DNA from: Nocardioides litoris
Lineage (GTDB): Bacteria; Actinomycetota; Actinomycetes; Propionibacteriales; Nocardioidaceae
DNA length: 64,000 nucleotides
Assembly: GCF_006346315.1 (NCBI RefSeq)
Contig: NZ_VDMR01000002.1
Location: 310,001 to 374,000 of the forward strand
Direction: 5' to 3'
Below the pieces are notes generated by a model. That model was not told the DNA's origin. It saw nothing but the letters and a program-made list of their open reading frames with translations, and did no database searches. Made by a program: the position numbers and the translations under genes. Shown here one piece after another: positions 1-9,244 of the stretch; the first letter of the stretch is position 1, and each line of letters opens with the position of its first letter.

Positions 1-1
1 C

Positions 2-982
2 TACCGCCAGCTGCCCAAGGTCAAGCGCTACCTGGCCTACCTGCCCGAGGGTCCGCTGCTGCCGTGGGACACCGCCGACCTCGGCGCGCTGCTCGAGCCG
101 CTCGCCCGCCACCTCAAGGCCCAGGGCGCCTTCGGGGTGCGCATCGGGCCGCCCGTGGTGACCCGCCGCTGGGACGCCGCCGCCATCAAGGCCGGCCTGG
201 CCGACCCCGCCGTACGCCGCCTCGACGACGTCGCGCCCACCGAGCGCGACCCGGCCGGGGCTCGGGTGGTCAGCCGGCTGCACGAGCTCGGCTGGCGGCC
301 GCAGGCCGTCGAGGGCGGGTTCGCCGCCGGCCAGCCCCGCCACGTCTTCCAGGTCCCGCTGCGCCACCCCGACGGCTCCGCCCGCAGCGAGGACGAGGTG
401 CTGGCGGGCATGAACCAGCTGTGGCGCCGCAACATCAAGAAGGCGGCCAAAGCGGGCGTCGAGGTCACCAGCCTCCCCGGTGCCGAGGCCGTGACCGAGG
501 CGGGTGCTCCCGCGCTCGAGGCCTTCCACGCGCTCTACGTCCACACCGCCGAGCGCGACCGCTTCACCCCGCGCCCGCTCGGCTACTTCCGCACGATGCT
601 CACCGCGCTCGGCGCCGAGGCGCCCGAGCGGATCCGGCTGTGGAACGCCCACCACGAGGGCGACCTGGTCGCCACCACCATCGCGGTCCGGGTGGGCGGC
701 CACGCCTGGTACTCCTACGGCGCCTCCTCCACCGACAAGCGCGAGGTCCGCGGGTCCAACGCGGTGCAGTGGGCGATGCTGCGCGATGCGATCGCCGCGG
801 GCGCCGACGTCTACGACCTGCGCGGCATCACCGAGACCCTCGACGCCGACGACGGCCACGCCGGGCTCATCCAGTTCAAGGTCGGCACCGGCGGCGAGGC
901 CGTCGAGCTCGCCGGCGAGTGGGACCTCCCCCTCAGCAAGGCCCTCTACAAGGCCTTCACCGTCTACATGGGCAGGAGGTGA
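2..982 (+). CDS. FemX/FemAB-family peptidoglycan bridge aminoacyltransferase (5' truncated)
   Basis: Only the C-terminal 326 residues are in the window; the frame is open from base 2 and ends at TGA 980-982. The sequence resembles Fem/lipid II:amino-acid ligases, which use aminoacyl-tRNA to add bridge residues to the stem peptide of lipid II at the cytoplasmic membrane face. Visible family traits are the WRRNIKKAAKAGV stretch (about residue 140), the late GNAT-like fold segment with WYSYGASS and a VYDLRGI motif near the end. The stop lies 4 bp before the next start, and AGGAGG at 974-979 inside its last codons serves that gene, so the two are co-transcribed. The amino acid transferred cannot be told from sequence. 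Confidence 0.85.
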   Translation, partial: YRQLPKVKRYLAYLPEGPLLPWDTADLGALLEPLARHLKAQGAFGVRIGPPVVTRRWDAAAIKAGLADPAVRRLDDVAPTERDPAGARVVSRLHELGWRPQAVEGGFAAGQPRHVFQVPLRHPDGSARSEDEVLAGMNQLWRRNIKKAAKAGVEVTSLPGAEAVTEAGAPALEAFHALYVHTAERDRFTPRPLGYFRTMLTALGAEAPERIRLWNAHHEGDLVATTIAVRVGGHAWYSYGASSTDKREVRGSNAVQWAMLRDAIAAGADVYDLRGITETLDADDGHAGLIQFKVGTGGEAVELAGEWDLPLSKALYKAFTVYMGRR

Positions 983-986
983 CGTC

Positions 987-2036
987 GTGGGCCTGACCCT
1001 GACCGTCGACGGTCCCCGCTGGCGCGACCACCTCCGCGCCTACGCCGACGCCCACCCCGGCCTGGTGCCGGTGGTCAAGGGCAACGGCTACGGCCTCACC
1101 CCCGGCCGGCTCGCCCGGCGCAGCCAGTGGCTCGGCGTCGACACCATCGCCGTCGGCACCTACGAGGAGCTGCCCGAGGTCGCCACCCGCTTCGACGGCT
1201 CGCTGCTGGTGCTGACGCCGTGGCGGTCGTTCGTGCCCGACCTCGACCCCGCCCTCGCGGCCCGGGTGGTGCACACCGTCGGCCGGGTCGAGGACCTCGA
1301 GGCGCTGCTGGCCCGCCACCCCGGCGCCCGGGTGGTGCTGGAGCTGCTCACCTCGATGCAGCGCCACGGGTTCTCCGCCCGCGGCCTGTGGGACGCCGCC
1401 GAGCCCGTACGCCGCCTGCGGCCGCGCGTGGAGGGCCTGGCCCTGCACCTGCCGCTGGCCCAGGGCTCCCACCTCGGCGAGGTGCGCCGGCGCATCAACG
1501 ACGCGGTCGGCTCGGGCATCGACGGGCTCGACACGGTGTGGGTCAGCCACCTGACCGACGACGAGCTCGAGCAGCTGCGGACGTCCTTCCCCGACTTCAC
1601 CGTGCGGCCGCGCTCCGGCACCGGCCTGTGGCTGGGCGACCGCGGCGCGCTGCGGGTGACCGCGACCGTGCTCGACGTGCACGAGGTCGCCCGCGGTGAC
1701 GCGTTCGGCTACCGGTCGCGCACCGCGCCCAAGGACGGTCACCTGCTCGTGGTCAGCGGCGGCACCGCCCACGGCATCGGCCTGGAGGCGCCCACGGGCG
1801 ACTCCTCCCTCCGCTCGCGCGCGGCCACGCTGGCCCGGGGCGGCCTCGACGCCGTCGGGTTCGTGCGCTCGCCGTTCTCCATCGACGGCAAGCAGCGGCT
1901 CTTCGCCGAGCCGCCCCACATGCAGGCCTCGATGCTCTTCCTGCCGGCCGGCGCACGGGTGCCGGCCGTCGGCGAGGAGGTCGACGTGCGGGTGCGCTAC
2001 ACCACCACGCGCGTCGACCGCGTCGAGGTGACCTGA
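987..2036 (+). CDS. Alanine racemase-like fold-III PLP enzyme
   Basis: 349 residues starting at GTG 987, chosen for the AGGAGG at 974-979. Residues 28-34 read PVVKGNGYG, equivalent to the VVKANAYG pocket of alanine racemase N-terminal domains, so K31 should bind pyridoxal phosphate. A late FGYRSR segment could supply the tyrosine used by racemases. Known family role is interconversion of L- and D-alanine or another amino acid in the cytoplasm. Coupling to a Fem-type ligase suggests a wall-related substrate, which is inference. The motif deviates (GNGYGLT rather than ANAYGHG), so it may be a paralogue acting on another amino acid. Its last 40 bases overlap the 3' end of the opposing membrane glycosyltransferase gene. 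Confidence 0.75.
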   Translation: MGLTLTVDGPRWRDHLRAYADAHPGLVPVVKGNGYGLTPGRLARRSQWLGVDTIAVGTYEELPEVATRFDGSLLVLTPWRSFVPDLDPALAARVVHTVGRVEDLEALLARHPGARVVLELLTSMQRHGFSARGLWDAAEPVRRLRPRVEGLALHLPLAQGSHLGEVRRRINDAVGSGIDGLDTVWVSHLTDDELEQLRTSFPDFTVRPRSGTGLWLGDRGALRVTATVLDVHEVARGDAFGYRSRTAPKDGHLLVVSGGTAHGIGLEAPTGDSSLRSRAATLARGGLDAVGFVRSPFSIDGKQRLFAEPPHMQASMLFLPAGARVPAVGEEVDVRVRYTTTRVDRVEVT

Positions 2037-3448
2037 GCCGGCAGGCCCTCGGTCGCCCGCACCACGTCGCGGCGCGGTGACCACACCGTCCGCGCGACCG
2101 CGGCGACCAGCCAGAGCGTGCCGAGGAGGTGCACCGCGATCGCGAGCCAGTAGAAGCCGGCCGAGCCGCCGCTGCCGGGCGAGAGCAGCCCGCCGCGCCA
2201 CCACCAGAGCAACGCGAGGTAGGCCGCCTCGCAGGCCTGCCACACCAGCAGGTCACGCCAGCGCGGGTGGGCCAGGGCCGCCAGAGGCAGCAGCCACAGC
2301 GCCTGCTCGGGCTCGTAGGTCGGGCCGAGGACGAGCACCCCGGCCACGAGCAGCAGCGCGACCTGGCTGAGCCGCGGCCGCTCGGGCGCGAGGAGCACCA
2401 GGGCGAGGACGCCCGCCCACCACGACCCGACCAGGCCCCACGCCAGCCCCCGCACGAGGGCCTGGTCGAGACCGGCGACGTCGTCCAGCACGAACCACAG
2501 CGACCCCTGGTCGGCGGTGCGCCGCCAGGCCGCGGTCCAGAACACCTCCCACTGCGCCCGACCGCTGACGAAGGCCGGCGCGTTGGCCAGCGCCCACACC
2601 CCGACCGCGGTGACCAGGGGCGGCAGGAGCAGGGCCGGTCGACGGTCGCGCAGGCACAGCAGGGCGTACGCCGCCAGCACCAGCACCGGCCACACGCCGG
2701 CCGCGGCGCCGAGACCCACGAGCACCCCGGCCACGACCAGGCGGTTGCGCGACCACGCCCACAGCGCCCCGGCGACCGCGACGACCGGGAGCAGGTCGAA
2801 GGAGACGAACCCGGCGAGCGCGAGCACGGGGGCGGCGGCGAGCACGGCGGCGTCCCAGGGCCGCCGGCGCCGGGACGCCCACAGCGCCAGGGTGGCCAGC
2901 AGCGCCGACCCGGCCAGGCCCACGGCGTTGACCGCGGCGAACACCTGCCGCTCGGCCACCACGTCGGGCTCGCTCGCGAGGTCACCGGGCGCGGCGGCGT
3001 ACCGGTCCTCGACGTCGGGCGCGCCGGCCAGCAGGTGGGTGGCGCGGGCCGTGGCGTAGGTCCACAGGCCCACGAGGGCGGGCTCCTGGGTGACCGGGTA
3101 GCGCTGCCGGGTCTGCGCGTCGCCGCTCCACGGCCACGCCAGCTCGGCCAGGCCCTCGCCGGTCCAGGCGTCGGGGACCTCGGAGACGCAGACGTGGGTG
3201 TAGCGGCTCGGGTCGGTCGTCGACCAGTCCTGCCCCGCGCAGGCGGCCTTGGACACCAGCCCCAGGGCGAAGGTCAGCGCGGTCGCGGCGAGCAGGACGC
3301 CGAGCACCGTGACCCGTGGCCCACCCCCCGCCGCACGGCCGGCCGGAGGGTGCGCGGGCGGCCCGGCGTGGTCGCCGACGGGCCCGCCGACGACCTCGCT
3401 GAGACCCCGGACCACCCCGTCCTCGCGGGTGGGGTGGACGTGGGTCAC
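1997..3448 (-). CDS. GT87/DUF2029-like integral membrane glycosyltransferase
   Basis: 483 residues with about ten hydrophobic segments (for example [17 protein letters not shown] near the N-terminus and [17 protein letters not shown] near the C-terminus), typical of GT-C polyprenyl-phosphate-mannose-dependent transferases that face the outside of the membrane. GTG 3448 overlaps the stop of the upstream penicillin-binding protein gene as GTGA, so translation is coupled. The same pair (ponA1 followed by a multi-pass membrane protein) is known in Mycobacterium. The acceptor is unknown; a lipoglycan or wall polymer is plausible. The TAG stop at 1997-1999 lies inside the opposing racemase-like gene. 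Confidence 0.75.
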   Translation of the reverse strand: MTHVHPTREDGVVRGLSEVVGGPVGDHAGPPAHPPAGRAAGGGPRVTVLGVLLAATALTFALGLVSKAACAGQDWSTTDPSRYTHVCVSEVPDAWTGEGLAELAWPWSGDAQTRQRYPVTQEPALVGLWTYATARATHLLAGAPDVEDRYAAAPGDLASEPDVVAERQVFAAVNAVGLAGSALLATLALWASRRRRPWDAAVLAAAPVLALAGFVSFDLLPVVAVAGALWAWSRNRLVVAGVLVGLGAAAGVWPVLVLAAYALLCLRDRRPALLLPPLVTAVGVWALANAPAFVSGRAQWEVFWTAAWRRTADQGSLWFVLDDVAGLDQALVRGLAWGLVGSWWAGVLALVLLAPERPRLSQVALLLVAGVLVLGPTYEPEQALWLLPLAALAHPRWRDLLVWQACEAAYLALLWWWRGGLLSPGSGGSAGFYWLAIAVHLLGTLWLVAAVARTVWSPRRDVVRATEGLPAQVTSTRSTRVVV

Positions 3449-5808
3449 CCGCGGCGCCCGCTCGCGGTGCCGGACGCCTCGGTGCGGGCGGGACCCTGGG
3501 ACGGCGACGGGTTGGGGTCGGAGGGCTGCGGGCTCGGCGGCACGCTCGGGAGGGTCGGCTCGGGGCTCGGCGGGGGCGGCGGCGTGGTCGGCGCCGGCGG
3601 CTCCTGCGTGGGCTGCTTGGTCGGCTGCTTGGTCGGCTTCCTCGTCGGCTCCTCGCGCGGACCGTCGTCGCGGTCGGGCTCGCGGGTCTGGGCCGGCGGC
3701 GGCGGCACGTAGGGCGGGTCGTAGGTGTCGGGTGCCTCGCCGTCGACGAACGCCGGGTCGGGGAACTCCTCGACGTCGGCGCCCTCGAGCTCGCCGTTCA
3801 TGATCGCGTTGAAGGTGCGGGCGGGGTAGTTGCCGCCGAAGTAGCCGTCGCGGCCCACCTCGGCCGAGTAGGGCAGCCACCCGTCGAGCTTGCCGACGCC
3901 GGTGCCGCGGACGTAGACGACCGCGGTGGCCAGCTGCGGGGTGAACCCGGCGAACCAGGACGAGACGACGTCGCCCTCGTCGTTGGTCGCGGTGCCGGTC
4001 TTGCCGGCGGTCGGCCGGCCGTCGTCGAGCTGCGCGAGGTCACCGGACCCCCCGGAGACGACCTGCTGCATGGCGTAGGAGACGTCGGAGGCGATGTCGG
4101 CGCTGAGCGCCCGCTTCTCGGTGACCTTGTGCTGGTAGAGGACGGTGCCGTTGCGGTCGGTGACCTTGTCGATGACGTAGACGGGGTTGAACACGCCCTC
4201 GTTGGCGATCGTGGCGTAGCCCGTGGCCATGTTGACCGGGCTCACGGTCTGCGAGCCGAGCGCGACCCCGGTGTTGGGCTCCAGGCCCCGGGTGTTGTTG
4301 GGGATGCCGGTGTTGCGCGGCCGGGCCTTCTCGGGCGGGATGCCCATGGCCTCGGCGGTGTCGATGATCTTCTGCGGGCCGTCGGACATGGAGTCGGTGA
4401 GGTCGATGAACGCGGTGTTGATCGAGTCCTGGGTGGCCGCGGTCAAGGTGACCGCGCTGCCGTAGTCACGGTCGCCCTGGTTCTCGAACTCGGTGTCGCC
4501 GATCTCGATCGGGGAGTTGCCGTCGAACCGGTCGTCGAGGGAGAAGCCGTCCTTGAGCGCCGCCGCGACCGCGAAGGGCTTGAACGTCGACCCGGCCTGG
4601 CCGCCCGCGACCGCCCAGTTGAGCTGCGACTTGAGGTAGTCCTGGCCGCCGTAGAACGCCTTCAGCGCCCCCGTGCCCGGCTGCACCGTGGCGGCACCGA
4701 CGTGCAGGGCCTGGGGCTTGGTGAAGGTGTCGGTGGCCTCGGTGGGACGGATCTCCTCCACGCCCCGCTCCATGGCCGACATCATCGACTTGTCGATGGT
4801 GGTCTCGATGCGCAGGCCGCCGCCGTCGACCTCCTCCTCGGTGAAGCGCTCGCCGGTGTCGGCGTTGGTCAGGCCGAGGACCTGGTCCTTGATGAGGGTG
4901 AGCATGTGGCCGCGCTGGCCCCCGTAGGTGCTCTCGGCCGCCTGCTTGGGGAACTTCGGCAACCGCTTGGCCGCCTCGGCCGCCTCGGCGTCGGTGACCT
5001 TGCCGGTGGCGGCCATCGAGTCCAAGACGTACTGGTAGCGGCCCTTGAGGGCCTGCCGGGCCTCGCGCCCGTCGGCGGGGTCGAGGTCGTTGGGGTCGTT
5101 GAGCACGCTGGCGAGCACCGCCGACTGGCGCAGGTCGAGCTCGGCCACCGGGACCCGGAAGTAGGCCTGGGCGGCGGCCTGCACGCCGTACGCGCCCCGA
5201 CCGAAGTAGATGGTGTTGAGGTAGCCCGCGAGGACCTCGTCCTTGCTGAACTCGCGCTGGATCTTCAGGGAGAGGATGGCCTCCTTGACCTTGCGCTCGT
5301 AGGAGCGCTCCTGGGTCAGGTAGAGGATCTTCACGTACTGCTGGGTGATCGTCGACGCACCCTGGGTCGAGCCGCCCTTGACGTTGTTGAACAGCGCGCG
5401 GGCGATGCCCTTGGTGTCGATGCCGTTGTTGGAGTAGAAGCTCTGGTCCTCCGCCGCGACCACCGCCTCCTTGAGCGTGTCGGGCATCTCGCCGAGCGGG
5501 ATCGAGTCGCGGTTCTGGATCGCGTAGCGCCCGAGCTCGTCCTTCCCGCCGTCGTAGTAGACGATCGAGGCGTTGGTGAGGAACTCGGCGTTGGCCTCGG
5601 GGATGTCGACGGACTTGTAGAGCCACACGAAGCCCGCCACGCCGAGCAGCGCCAGCACGACGAAGGCCACGCCGAGCCGCAGGGCCCAGGTGCGCAGCCG
5701 CCGGCCGCGGCTCGGGCGCGGTCGCTGGCTCCGCGGGTTCCGGGTCATCCGGCCGCGCAGCCGCTCGGGCGTCGACGGGTCTCCCGCCGCCCTCCGCTTG
5801 CCTGCCAC
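3445..5808 (-). CDS. Class A penicillin-binding protein (transglycosylase/transpeptidase)
   Basis: 787 residues from GTG 5808, which has GAGGAGG seven bases upstream; an inner ATG at 5748 is less likely. A basic cytoplasmic tail precedes a membrane anchor at about 45-64. The GT51 domain shows the catalytic E120-D ([10 protein letters not shown]) and GASTITQQ. The transpeptidase domain has S407-TFK, S462-IN and K603-TG in order. It polymerises lipid II and cross-links stem peptides outside the membrane. The usual His of EDxxFYxHxG is replaced by Asn. The last 100 or so residues are proline/threonine-rich with [12 protein letters not shown] repeats, probably a disordered wall-spanning tail. The downstream GT87-like gene is coupled by a 4-bp overlap. 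Confidence 0.95.
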   Translation of the reverse strand: MAGKRRAAGDPSTPERLRGRMTRNPRSQRPRPSRGRRLRTWALRLGVAFVVLALLGVAGFVWLYKSVDIPEANAEFLTNASIVYYDGGKDELGRYAIQNRDSIPLGEMPDTLKEAVVAAEDQSFYSNNGIDTKGIARALFNNVKGGSTQGASTITQQYVKILYLTQERSYERKVKEAILSLKIQREFSKDEVLAGYLNTIYFGRGAYGVQAAAQAYFRVPVAELDLRQSAVLASVLNDPNDLDPADGREARQALKGRYQYVLDSMAATGKVTDAEAAEAAKRLPKFPKQAAESTYGGQRGHMLTLIKDQVLGLTNADTGERFTEEEVDGGGLRIETTIDKSMMSAMERGVEEIRPTEATDTFTKPQALHVGAATVQPGTGALKAFYGGQDYLKSQLNWAVAGGQAGSTFKPFAVAAALKDGFSLDDRFDGNSPIEIGDTEFENQGDRDYGSAVTLTAATQDSINTAFIDLTDSMSDGPQKIIDTAEAMGIPPEKARPRNTGIPNNTRGLEPNTGVALGSQTVSPVNMATGYATIANEGVFNPVYVIDKVTDRNGTVLYQHKVTEKRALSADIASDVSYAMQQVVSGGSGDLAQLDDGRPTAGKTGTATNDEGDVVSSWFAGFTPQLATAVVYVRGTGVGKLDGWLPYSAEVGRDGYFGGNYPARTFNAIMNGELEGADVEEFPDPAFVDGEAPDTYDPPYVPPPPAQTREPDRDDGPREEPTRKPTKQPTKQPTQEPPAPTTPPPPPSPEPTLPSVPPSPQPSDPNPSPSQGPARTEASGTASGRRG

Positions 5809-6020
5809 TGGTCGCCTCCTCGGTCTCGGGTACAGCCGCGGCCCGGGTGGGTGGCCGGCCTGGTGACCGCGCCTACCACCGAGCCGGCCACGGCACACGA
5901 CGCCGCGCCGGCCGCACTCGGGCCGCCCCACAGCGTACGGGCGCACCCCGCAACGGCCGAGTCCGCTCGCTCGGCGTCGCTGACCCATCGGGGTGAGATG
6001 TCGAGGATTTCTAGTCTGCG

Positions 6021-6041
6021 GATATATCGCTACGATATGTC
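6021..6041 (+). promoter_or_regulatory. Palindromic operator in front of the padR-type gene
   Basis: GATATATCG (6021-6029) and CGATATGTC (6033-6041) form a 9-bp inverted repeat with one mismatch around CTA. It ends two bases before the ATG of the PadR regulator, in an AT-rich patch that stands out from the surrounding GC-rich DNA. PadR proteins usually bind such AT-rich palindromes and repress themselves, so autoregulation is likely; binding is inferred. Confidence 0.7.
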
Positions 6042-6043
6042 GC

Positions 6044-6619
6044 ATGGCACGTCGCGCAGAGTCCATCGAGCTCGCAGTCCTCGGACTGCTGCACGAGGGA
6101 CCCATGCACGGCTACGAGCTGCGCAAGCGGCTCAACCTGATGCTCGGGTGGAGCCGGGTGCTGTCCTACGGCTCGCTCTACCCGACCCTGAAGAAGATGC
6201 TGAAGGGCAACCTCATCGAGGAGCTGCCCCCGGCGCTGACCCCCACGTCGCGGCGACCGAAGATCGTCTACCGGGTGACCCCGGCGGGCACCGCGGAGTT
6301 CGAGCGGCTGATGGCCGACATCGGGCCCGCGGCCTGGGAGGACGACAACTTCGGCATCCGCTTCGCCTTCTTCGGTCGCACCGACATGGAGATCCGGCTG
6401 CGGGTGCTCGAGGGCCGGCGCAGCCGGCTCCAAGAGCGCCTCGACCGGGTGCAGCGCGAGCTGTCGATGACCGAGAAGGAGGTCGACCGCTACTCCGCGG
6501 AGCTGCAGCGCCACGGCGTCGAGTCGGCCGAGCGCGAGGTCCAGTGGCTCTCCGACCTCATCAACGCCGAGCGCAACCGGGCGGCGACGCCGCCACCTGC
6601 GACGCCGGGCACCTCCTAG
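6044..6619 (+). CDS. PadR-family transcriptional regulator
   Basis: 191 residues from ATG 6044. The winged-helix PadR domain fills residues 1-90: [23 protein letters not shown], then [19 protein letters not shown] and a wing ending [10 protein letters not shown]. The C-terminal half (about 110-175) is a coiled coil with [16 protein letters not shown], as in the Vir-like C-domain used for dimerisation. The gene sits directly before myo-inositol-1-phosphate synthase, an arrangement conserved in actinobacteria such as Mycobacterium tuberculosis, so it probably controls inositol synthesis and itself through the palindrome at 6021-6041. The effector is unknown. Confidence 0.9.
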   Translation: MARRAESIELAVLGLLHEGPMHGYELRKRLNLMLGWSRVLSYGSLYPTLKKMLKGNLIEELPPALTPTSRRPKIVYRVTPAGTAEFERLMADIGPAAWEDDNFGIRFAFFGRTDMEIRLRVLEGRRSRLQERLDRVQRELSMTEKEVDRYSAELQRHGVESAEREVQWLSDLINAERNRAATPPPATPGTS

Positions 6620-6759
6620 CACGTCGAGGGGGGCCGGCCCGGGCCGTCCCTCCCCGGACGGCCCGACCACCCGCACCATCCACACCATCCACATCCCAAG
6701 CCCGCCACGACCGGCGGCACCACGCACCGCTCCCGGTGCAGTTCACTGAGAGGAATCCC

Positions 6760-7845
6760 ATGGGTTCGGTCCGAGTAGCAATCGTGGGCGTCGGCAACTG
6801 CGCCTCCTCCCTGGTCCAGGGTGTCCACTACTACCGGGACGCCGACCCGTCGGGCGCCGTGCCGGGCCTGATGCACGTCGCGTTCGGTGAGTACCACGTC
6901 AGCGACGTCGAGTTCGTCGCCGCGTTCGACGTCGACGACAAGAAGGTCGGCAAGGACCTCTCGGAGGCCATCAACGCCTCGGAGAACAACACGATCAAGA
7001 TCGCCGACGTGCCGACCCTCGGCATCGAGGTCCAGCGCGGCCCGACGCTCGACGGCCTCGGCAAGTACTACCGGCAGACCATCGAGGAGTCCGGCCAGGA
7101 GCCGGTCGACGTCGTCCAGGTCCTCAAGGACGCCGAGGTCGACGTGATGGTCTCCTACCTCCCGGTGGGCTCGGAGGAGGCCGACAAGTTCTACGCCCAG
7201 TGCGCCATCGACGCCGGCGTCGGCTTCGTCAACGCGCTGCCCGTCTTCATCGCCTCCGACCCGGTGTGGGCCAAGAAGTTCGAGGACGCCGGCGTCCCGA
7301 TCGTCGGCGACGACATCAAGAGCCAGATCGGCGCCACCATCACCCACCGCGTGATGGCCCGCCTGTTCGAGGACCGCGGCGTGACGCTGGACCGCACCTA
7401 CCAGCTCAACGTCGGCGGCAACATGGACTTCAAGAACATGCTCGAGCGCGAGCGCCTGGAGTCGAAGAAGATCTCCAAGACCCAGGCCGTCACCTCCAAC
7501 CTCGAGGGCGAGCTGGCCGGCAAGGTCCACGACCGCAACGTCCACATCGGCCCGTCCGACTACGTCCAGTGGCTCGACGACCGCAAGTGGGCCTACGTCC
7601 GCCTCGAGGGTCGCGCCTTCGGCGACGTCCCGCTCAACCTGGAGTACAAGCTCGAGGTCTGGGACTCCCCCAACTCGGCCGGCATCATCATCGACGCCCT
7701 GCGCGCCTGCAAGATCGCCAAGGACCGCGGCATCGGCGGCCCGATCATCAGCGCCTCGTCCTACCTGATGAAGTCCCCGCCGGTGCAGCTGCCCGACGAC
7801 GAGGGCCGCCGCCGCGTCGAGGCCTTCATCGCCGGCGACGAGTGA
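6760..7845 (+). CDS. ino1: myo-Inositol-1-phosphate synthase
   Basis: 361 residues from ATG 6760, preceded by GAGAGGAA. The enzyme converts glucose 6-phosphate to inositol 1-phosphate with NAD, the first step towards phosphatidylinositol, mycothiol and lipoglycans in actinobacteria. The N-terminal Rossmann loop reads [10 protein letters not shown] (residues 10-19); conserved synthase segments [23 protein letters not shown] and SYLMKSPP follow. Length matches the short actinobacterial form. A PadR gene lies 140 bp upstream and a strong hairpin follows 28 bp after the stop, so it is likely the last gene of its transcript. Confidence 0.97.
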   Translation: MGSVRVAIVGVGNCASSLVQGVHYYRDADPSGAVPGLMHVAFGEYHVSDVEFVAAFDVDDKKVGKDLSEAINASENNTIKIADVPTLGIEVQRGPTLDGLGKYYRQTIEESGQEPVDVVQVLKDAEVDVMVSYLPVGSEEADKFYAQCAIDAGVGFVNALPVFIASDPVWAKKFEDAGVPIVGDDIKSQIGATITHRVMARLFEDRGVTLDRTYQLNVGGNMDFKNMLERERLESKKISKTQAVTSNLEGELAGKVHDRNVHIGPSDYVQWLDDRKWAYVRLEGRAFGDVPLNLEYKLEVWDSPNSAGIIIDALRACKIAKDRGIGGPIISASSYLMKSPPVQLPDDEGRRRVEAFIAGDE

Positions 7846-7872
7846 CCTCCTCGCACTGACGCACCACCGCTG

Positions 7873-7905
7873 ACGGGCGGGCACCCCACCGGGGTGCCCG
7901 CCCGT
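7873..7905. terminator. Strong hairpin terminator after ino1
   Basis: A perfect 15-bp inverted repeat (7873-7887 and 7891-7905) closes a 3-base loop. It lies between ino1 (+) and the MerR-PP2C gene (-) and can serve both strands. No U-tract follows, which is usual in high-GC actinobacteria. Confidence 0.85.
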
Positions 7906-7931
7906 CTCGCGTCGGTGGGGTCGGCGCGGGC

Positions 7932-8969
7932 TCAGTGCAGGTCGGCGACCACGCAGGCGTGGTTGTCCGGCTCCCCCGCGGCCCGTACGGCGCCCGCGAC
8001 CGCGCGCACGACCTCGGCCGGCGTGCCCGTGGTGACCAGGTCGGTGAGCACGGCGGGCTCGAGCACGCCGTGGACGCCGTCGGTGGTCAGCACGAGCCGG
8101 TCGCCCGGCTGCAGGGCGTGCACCGCGAGGTCGGGGGCGGCAGGCCGGTCGCCGGCGACGGCCCGGTGGAGCACGACCCGACGGTCGTCGAGGCGGGCCT
8201 CCTCGGGCGTGAGCCGACCCTCGTCGACGAGGGTCTGGACCACGGTGTGGTCACGCGTGAGCCGCTCGAGACGGCCGGCACGCACCAGGTGGGCGCGGGA
8301 GTCGCCGACGTGGACGAGCAGGGCCTGGTCGCCGCTGACCACGGCGGCGGTGACGGTGGTCGCCGCGCCGGGCCGGTCGGCGTACCGCTCGGCGACGAGG
8401 ATGGCGGCCCGGGTGACGGAGGCGTCGAGCGCGTCGAGGGTGTCGCCCGCGAGGGCGGCGAGCACGTCGGCGGCCACGCCGGGGGCGTCACCGACGCCGT
8501 CGGCGACGGCGAGGACGCCGCCCTCGGTGCGCACGGCGTCGCACGCGTGCTCGCGGCCACCCCGCTCGACGTAGGACGCGACGTCGACGGCCAGGGACGT
8601 GGGACGGGTGGTGGGTGGGGTCGGTGCGGTCATGGGTTCCTCCCGGTGCAGGTCGTGCACGAGGGACGCGACGAGCGCGCGGGTCGCGACCAGGTCGGCC
8701 TCGGCCTGCCGCCACCACGACACCAGCGCGGCGGCCGCGGCCGGGCGCGACCGCCCGGCCAGGTCGGCGACCACCCGGATCCGGGCGAGCGGCATCCCGG
8801 CGAGCCGGAGCCGCGCGACCAGCCGAGCCCGGTCGAGCTGGGACTCGGCGTACCAGCGGTAGCCGGTGACGGGGTCGACCTCGGCCGGCGGCAGCAGCCC
8901 CGACTCGTCGTACAGGCGCAGGGCCTTGGGGCTCAGCCCGGTGGCCCGGGCGGCGTCGCCGATCGACAT
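7932..8969 (-). CDS. MerR-type DNA-binding domain fused to a PP2C-type phosphatase
   Basis: 345 residues from ATG 8969; GTG 8987 with a GAGGGGG box upstream is an alternative. Residues 1-70 are a MerR helix-turn-helix (MSIGDAARATGLSPKALRLYDESGLL, then YRWYAESQLDRA). After a helical linker, residues 115-345 look like a PP2C/PPM serine-threonine phosphatase: VLAVADGVGD, LLVHVGDSRAHL, RLVLTTDGVHGV and PDNHACVVADL supply the metal-binding aspartates. A single protein that binds DNA and removes phosphate would link a kinase signal to transcription. Partner kinase and target genes are unknown; none is adjacent. The phosphatase start lacks the usual RxxNED motif (GGREHACDAV instead), so activity may be altered. 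Confidence 0.8.
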   Translation of the reverse strand: MSIGDAARATGLSPKALRLYDESGLLPPAEVDPVTGYRWYAESQLDRARLVARLRLAGMPLARIRVVADLAGRSRPAAAAALVSWWRQAEADLVATRALVASLVHDLHREEPMTAPTPPTTRPTSLAVDVASYVERGGREHACDAVRTEGGVLAVADGVGDAPGVAADVLAALAGDTLDALDASVTRAAILVAERYADRPGAATTVTAAVVSGDQALLVHVGDSRAHLVRAGRLERLTRDHTVVQTLVDEGRLTPEEARLDDRRVVLHRAVAGDRPAAPDLAVHALQPGDRLVLTTDGVHGVLEPAVLTDLVTTGTPAEVVRAVAGAVRAAGEPDNHACVVADLH

Positions 8970-9244
8970 CAACCTCGTGCGTCCCACGCCCCGCGACCCC
9001 CTCGTGGCCGGCGGCCTGTCCGCCGGCGGTCCCGACCGTGGCGCCTGCCCCTGGGTCAAGGTCAAGCGGTGGTCCGGACGGGCCATGCCCGCCTGGCCCC
9101 ATCATGTCCCCCCCGGGTATGCCGGTCGGGCCAGATCGGCGTGCAGGAACCGTGAAGCCGGGTCCGAGCCCGTGACCCGGTGGCAAATCTCGTCGTTGCC
9201 CAGCCTGTCCGGCCGCCATCCGCGGCCCTCAGCCGGAGGACGAC
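8970..9244. other. Intergenic region between divergent MerR-PP2C and M6 protease genes
   Basis: 275 bp hold the control regions of both genes. GGTCAAGGTCAA (9054-9065) is a tandem repeat that on the minus strand reads TTGACCTTGACC and could include a -35 element or a regulator site for the MerR-type gene. GGAGGA at 9236-9241 is the ribosome binding site of the protease. No clear -10 was recognised. Confidence 0.4.

Noticed and set aside
5809..6105. Upstream extension of the penicillin-binding protein to 6105
   Set aside because: It would overlap the PadR gene and its operator; GTG 5808 has a strong ribosome binding site and leads directly to the membrane anchor.
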